The notes under the pieces are model-generated. The model was not told the origin of the DNA and did not search any database. It worked only from the letters and a program-made list of their open reading frames with translations. This document shows, piece after piece, positions 60,796-64,000 of a stretch of DNA of 64,000 nt. The stretch comes from a bacterium BMS3Abin02. GTDB taxonomy: Bacteria; Actinomycetota; Acidimicrobiia; Spongiisociales; UBA4744. A program made the position numbers and the translations under genes. The stretch is taken from the NCBI GenBank assembly GCA_002897675.1, contig BDSU01000024.1, positions 48,573 through 112,572 of the forward strand. Reading direction: 5' to 3'. Within the stretch, counting starts at the first letter, position 1, and the number at the start of each line of letters is the position of its first letter.

Positions 60796-61454
60796 CAGAA
60801 CAGTGTCGGCCGATCCGATTCGAGTCCGCGCAGTTCGTCGTAGTCGACCTCGACGGTCACGATCCCTCTCGCCTCGGCCAGTACCTTTGCCTGTGGCTTG
60901 ACGACCTGCGCCGCGAAGATTCCCCGGACCTCCCCGAGCCGCTTGTCGCGGCGAAGGCGCTCCAAATACCGAACGAGTTGCTCGACCCCGTCGATCTCGC
61001 CTCTTCTCTTGATCTCGACCGCCACTGCGTTTCCCTCTCGATCCGAACACAGCAGGTCGACGGGACCGATGTCGGTCGGGTACTCCCGACGGATCAACAC
61101 CAGCCCCTCCTCCAGAACCCAGGGTCGCTCTGCGAGCAAAACCTGAAGGTGATGCTCCACACCATCCTTCTCCAAACCGGGATCCGCCCCCATCTCGAAG
61201 TCTTGGTCGGAGAAGATCTCCTCGAACGTGATGACGAGACGCTCCCCCTTCGGGTTGGTGACCGTCCACATGCCGTCCGTCTCCTGAATGAAGTTGGGTG
61301 CGTTCATCCAGTTGAGCGGCTTGTAGGCACCGCCGTCGGCATGAATGGCAACACACCCGTCGGCCTTGACCATGACGAGTCGAGTCGCTGAGGGAAGGTG
61401 GGCGGTGAGCCGTCCCTCATAGTCGACGCTGCACCGTGCGATCACGAGTCGCAT
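60795..61454 (-). CDS. nucS: Mismatch-specific endonuclease NucS/EndoMS
   Basis: 219 residues. NucS replaces MutS/MutL mismatch repair in many actinobacteria. The PD-(D/E)xK site is D133 in GPVDLLCSD, and E147 and K149 in VAVEIKRRG. The N-terminal domain ([19 protein letters not shown]) is the DNA-binding/dimerisation part. A TACGCT box lies 8 nt before the ATG. Coupled to trmL and divergent from the Ddn-like gene. Confidence 0.95.
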   Translation of the reverse strand: MRLVIARCSVDYEGRLTAHLPSATRLVMVKADGCVAIHADGGAYKPLNWMNAPNFIQETDGMWTVTNPKGERLVITFEEIFSDQDFEMGADPGLEKDGVEHHLQVLLAERPWVLEEGLVLIRREYPTDIGPVDLLCSDREGNAVAVEIKRRGEIDGVEQLVRYLERLRRDKRLGEVRGIFAAQVVKPQAKVLAEARGIVTVEVDYDELRGLESDRPTLF

Positions 61455-61518
61455 CGCGGGGCAGCGTACCAGTGTGTCCACCGACCGTTCTTCGTCGAGA
61501 CCATGGCACAATGCACTC

Positions 61519-61944
61519 ATGCGCGACCGAACCGCCAAGTGCCTCTCCGCCGTTCACGCCGCTGCATTCCATGTGACGCGAGGTCGGTTGGGGCGCAGGC
61601 TGGTGCGCAACGACATCCTGCTGCTCACGACCAGAGGTCGAAAGAGTGGCCGTCCACACACCGTGCCACTCCTGTATCTGCGCAGCGCCACTGCGCTCGT
61701 CGTGATCGCCTCGTGGGGCGGACGCCCCGCCAATCCCGATTGGTACGAGAATCTCATGGCTTCTCCTCGCGCGACGGTCGAGCTTCCCGGAGGGCAGACC
61801 TTCGACGTGTCGGCGCGAGCGGCAACGCCCGAGGAGCGCGCTTCGTGGTGGCCGAGGATCACCGACGCCTACGCCGGATATGTCGACTACCAGTCCCGGA
61901 CGGACCGAGAGATACCGGTGGTGTTTCTCACCCCGACGACGTAG
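61519..61944 (+). CDS. Deazaflavin (F420)-dependent oxidoreductase, Ddn/DUF385 family
   Basis: 141 residues of split beta-barrel type. [20 protein letters not shown] and [18 protein letters not shown] are the family hallmarks that contact F420. It would reduce a quinone-like or xenobiotic substrate with reduced F420, implying the organism makes this cofactor. ATG at 61519 has a CACAAT box 6 nt upstream. Confidence 0.89.
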   Translation: MRDRTAKCLSAVHAAAFHVTRGRLGRRLVRNDILLLTTRGRKSGRPHTVPLLYLRSATALVVIASWGGRPANPDWYENLMASPRATVELPGGQTFDVSARAATPEERASWWPRITDAYAGYVDYQSRTDREIPVVFLTPTT

Positions 61945-61947
61945 CGG

Positions 61948-62637
61948 TCAGTCGAGCCGAACGACCGTTCCCTCGGCGAACAGTGGTGGGCTTTCCAGTC
62001 CCATCGTCGTGTACACACTCGGCGGGACCGAGATGTCGGCGAGATAGAGCTCACCCACCTGGGACGCGTCGAGTAGGCCGACCTTTGGGAGCGCCAGCGT
62101 CATGGTGGCGATCGCGTCGATGCACGGATCGCCTGCTTCACCGCTCGTCACGTTCAACCCGCTCGGCGTGTCCAGCGAGAGCACCGGCCGTCCTTTGGCC
62201 CACCGGATCAGCTCGGCGGTTCTGCCCCTCGGATCGCCCCGGAGGCTGTACCCGATCAGGGCGTCGATAACGAGATCTGCGTCGCGCGGGTCGGCTTCGA
62301 ATCTCACACCCATCTGTTGCAGGATCTCAAGCTGGGCCCTCGGTACCCGGCCCAGGCGGTCCGGCGCCGTCGCGATCACCACGCTGACGTTCCTCCCCCG
62401 ATTGGCGAGATGGCGCGCCGCCACCAGGCCACCGCCCCCGTTTCCCCCCGTCCCTGCCAGTACCGTCACCGTGCTCGGCCGGAATCTTCGGATGGCGAGT
62501 TCGGCGAGGTTCCTCCCCGCGTTCTCCATCATCTGGACGAGGACGATTCCGAGATCCTCGATCATCACGCGGTCGACCTCTCTCATCTGTTCCTCGGTGA
62601 GTGCAGGGACGGTCTGCAGATCAACCCTTGGGAACAT
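61948..62637 (-). CDS. nnrE: NAD(P)H-hydrate epimerase (YjeF N-terminal domain)
   Basis: 229 residues. ALTEEQMREVDRVMIEDLGI is the family start, GTGGNGGGGLVAARHLANRG the nucleotide loop, DADLVIDALIGYSLRGDPRG and LSLDTPSGLNVTSGE the catalytic segments. It repairs damaged NAD(P)H hydrates. It is a stand-alone epimerase, without the usual fused dehydratase half (NnrD), which must lie elsewhere. A GAGGAGAG site precedes the ATG. Confidence 0.9.
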   Translation of the reverse strand: MFPRVDLQTVPALTEEQMREVDRVMIEDLGIVLVQMMENAGRNLAELAIRRFRPSTVTVLAGTGGNGGGGLVAARHLANRGRNVSVVIATAPDRLGRVPRAQLEILQQMGVRFEADPRDADLVIDALIGYSLRGDPRGRTAELIRWAKGRPVLSLDTPSGLNVTSGEAGDPCIDAIATMTLALPKVGLLDASQVGELYLADISVPPSVYTTMGLESPPLFAEGTVVRLD

Positions 62638-62651
62638 GACCTCTCCTCTTT

Positions 62652-62695
62652 CTTGCGTGAGTTGGCCCGGCTCATGGCCAACCTACTCACGCAAG
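62652..62695. repeat. Palindromic repeat, family 4, copy B
   Basis: Ten-bp arms (CTTGCGTGAG and CTCACGCAAG) with an inner TTGGCC/GGCCAA pair, followed by AACGGA, as at 11310. Confidence 0.6.
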
Positions 62696-62709
62696 AACGG
62701 AAGGGAACC

Positions 62710-62730
62710 TATCCGACATTGTGTCGGATA
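62710..62730. promoter_or_regulatory. Perfect 21-bp palindrome, operator-like
   Basis: Nine-bp arms (TATCCGACA and its complement) around TTG. Part of it recurs inverted just downstream (ACAATGTCCGA, 62736-62746). The style fits a TetR- or PadR-type operator in front of a regulator gene, but only an eight-codon stub follows. Confidence 0.5.
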
Positions 62731-62876
62731 CGTCTACAATGTCCGAGGAGAGTGCTGATGGCCTCGCGAAAGACCGGAGCCTGACCAGGGACGCGGCGCC
62801 TGACCACAGCCTCTCCGCCGTCACGGCAAGGGGCGAGCGACCCGGACGTCGGTCCGGGTCGTCACGCGTCTTCACT

Positions 62877-62925
62877 GAACCCTGGGCTCGCAGGTGCGCT
62901 CAGGGTATCTACGAGCCCTGGGTTC
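62877..62925. repeat. Palindromic repeat, family 1, copy C
   Basis: Ends GAACCCTGGGCTCG and CGAGCCCTGGGTTC; the inner part (CAGGGTATCTACGAGCCC) is nearly identical to copy B. It lies between two genes in tandem, not at convergent ends. Confidence 0.75.
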
Positions 62926-63014
62926 GGAGAAGCCGCGGTCGTGTAGGTCGCCGACCTCCCGGACATCGACTGGAGTCGCGCCGAAGCGCGTAGCCAGTAC
63001 TCAGGGACGGAGCC

Positions 63015-63419
63015 CTACACGTCTTCAACCTGCTTGGTCGGCAGCCACAGGATGTAGGTGCTGATGGCGACCGCCAGCAGAACGAGCCCTATTCGGATAG
63101 CGGCGTGCTCGATCACCCATACGATCGAAACCGTGAACGTCAAGGCGATCGCGGTGATCGCGAGGGCCTTGGTCCGGACACTGAACCCCCGTCCTGCCCG
63201 CCAGTCGCTGATCAGCGGACCGAACAGGCGATGGTTGACGATCCACCGGTCGAAACGCTCGGAGGATCGAGCGAAGAAGAACCCCGCCAAGATGATCGGA
63301 AACGTGGTCGGGATCAGCGGCAGCACCACGCCCACGATTCCGAGACCGAGGAAAAAGATGCCCAGCACGAGATAGACGACGCGGACAAGACGGCGGGGGC
63401 TCACTTCGGCCACCGCCAA
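63015..63419 (-). CDS. YbaN family (DUF454) inner membrane protein
   Basis: 134 residues with three or four helices; VYLVLGIFFLGLGIVGVVLP and PTTFPIILAGFFFARSSERF are the family hallmarks, followed by HRLFGPLISDW. Function unknown. It is divergent from nhaA. Confidence 0.88.
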   Translation of the reverse strand: MAVAEVSPRRLVRVVYLVLGIFFLGLGIVGVVLPLIPTTFPIILAGFFFARSSERFDRWIVNHRLFGPLISDWRAGRGFSVRTKALAITAIALTFTVSIVWVIEHAAIRIGLVLLAVAISTYILWLPTKQVEDV

Positions 63420-63499
63420 ACCCTACATGACGATGCATGCTGCCCGGATCCGAACCCCCGAGTATGCGCCCATCGTCGTTTTCACTAGCCTCGCCGATC

Positions 63500-64000
63500 A
63501 TGCCGGTTCAAGATCGTGTTCATCGTACGTGGCTGCATTCGCAGCGGCCGGTTCCGAGGATCTTCATCTCTCCTGTGTTGCGGTTCATGCAGCTCGAGGC
63601 TGCATCGGGTGTCCTAATGCTCGTTGCTGCAGTCGTCGCGATCGTGTGGGCGAATCTGCCGGGCGGCGAAAGCTATGAACGGTTCTGGGAGACGGCCGTC
63701 AACCTGCACATCGGCGGGTTCGCTCTGAACGAGACGCTACGCGATGTCGTCAACGACGCCCTCATGGCGATCTTCTTCTTCGTTGTCGGGCTCGAGATCA
63801 AACGTGAACTCGCCGTCGGTGAGCTTCGTGACCCCAAGGCTGCGGGTCTGCCGGTGTTCGCGGCACTCGGCGGCATGATCTTCCCGGCGCTCATCTACCT
63901 CGCGTTCGTCAACAACCTCGGACCCGAAGCCACACGAGGATGGGGAGTCCCGGTCGCGACCGACATCGCCTTCTCGATCGGTATCCTGGCCCTCGTCTCC
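63500..64000 (+). CDS. nhaA: Na+/H+ antiporter NhaA (3' end outside window)
   Basis: 167 codons to the window edge. FMQLEAASGVLMLVAAVVAI is the first helix; FFFVVGLEIKRELAVGEL and GVPVATDIAFSIGILALVS are NhaA signatures, the latter including an ion-site Asp. Exports Na+ in exchange for protons. ATG at 63500 has a TAGCCT box 8 nt upstream. Confidence 0.93.
   Translation, partial: MPVQDRVHRTWLHSQRPVPRIFISPVLRFMQLEAASGVLMLVAAVVAIVWANLPGGESYERFWETAVNLHIGGFALNETLRDVVNDALMAIFFFVVGLEIKRELAVGELRDPKAAGLPVFAALGGMIFPALIYLAFVNNLGPEATRGWGVPVATDIAFSIGILALVS

Larger units (their letters stand above)
62638..63014. other. Intergenic region with three inverted-repeat elements
   Basis: 377 bp between nnrE and ybaN-like genes. 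It holds a family 4 palindrome, a 21-bp operator-like palindrome, and a family 1 palindrome (listed separately). A ribosome-binding site and ATG at 62758 open an eight-codon frame only. No real gene is supported. Confidence 0.5.

Overview
The window is GC-rich, densely coded DNA from an actinobacterium (Actinomycetota). Markers are a WhiB iron-sulfur regulator, the mismatch nuclease NucS/EndoMS, an F420-type (Ddn-like) oxidoreductase, an RsiG-type c-di-GMP anti-sigma homologue, a DUF5667 anti-sigma protein and many starts with a TAnnnT box 6-9 nt upstream (leaderless transcripts). Gene content suggests the Acidimicrobiia or a near relative, but this is inference: there is no rRNA or other decisive marker. 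No tRNA, rRNA, CRISPR array, insertion sequence or phage gene was recognised.

Layout. 0-5 kb: 5'-truncated rex, a split b6/IV-type cytochrome b operon with an unusual N-terminal extension, a SAM hydroxide adenosyltransferase and a Clp1-like P-loop protein. 5-11 kb: asparaginase, a two-motif RsiG homologue coupled to an M23 peptidase, and a fluoride-export operon (MoaD-membrane fusion, two crcB, DUF190), then a haloalkane dehalogenase-like hydrolase. 11-24 kb: asnA, the tdh-kbl threonine-to-glycine operon, an S9 peptidase, an epimerase, trpB2, a methyltransferase, and the B12-dependent ribonucleotide reductase nrdJ behind a promoter with two NrdR-like boxes.

24-29 kb is the most accessory stretch: a lone lipoprotein gene flanked by matching repeat blocks, a frameshifted amidohydrolase/discoidin pseudogene, a small membrane protein, a VanY-like peptidase, and an AhpD-like gene interrupted by an in-frame TGA exactly at the second cysteine of the CxxC active site, followed by a bacterial SECIS-like hairpin. 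This last gene is the best candidate in the window for something special: a selenoprotein.

29-47 kb: PLP decarboxylase, adenine/adenosine deaminase, metG, FAD oxidoreductase, EamA transporter, a dps-fur operon under two 7-1-7 operators, an ECF sigma/anti-sigma/lipoprotein module with an acidic repeat protein, dipeptidase, nitrilase, glycosyltransferase, DedA protein and a two-component system facing a PepSY protein. 47-64 kb: lipoproteins, a DNA methyltransferase with an extra C-terminal domain, S41 protease, msrA, DUF2461, acyl-CoA dehydrogenase, flippase-like protein, whiB, phosphodiesterase, M20 dipeptidase, nucS-trmL, Ddn-like oxidoreductase, nnrE, YbaN and the start of nhaA.

Scattered between genes are at least four families of 43-54 bp palindromic repeats, two of which supply stop codons to neighbouring genes.
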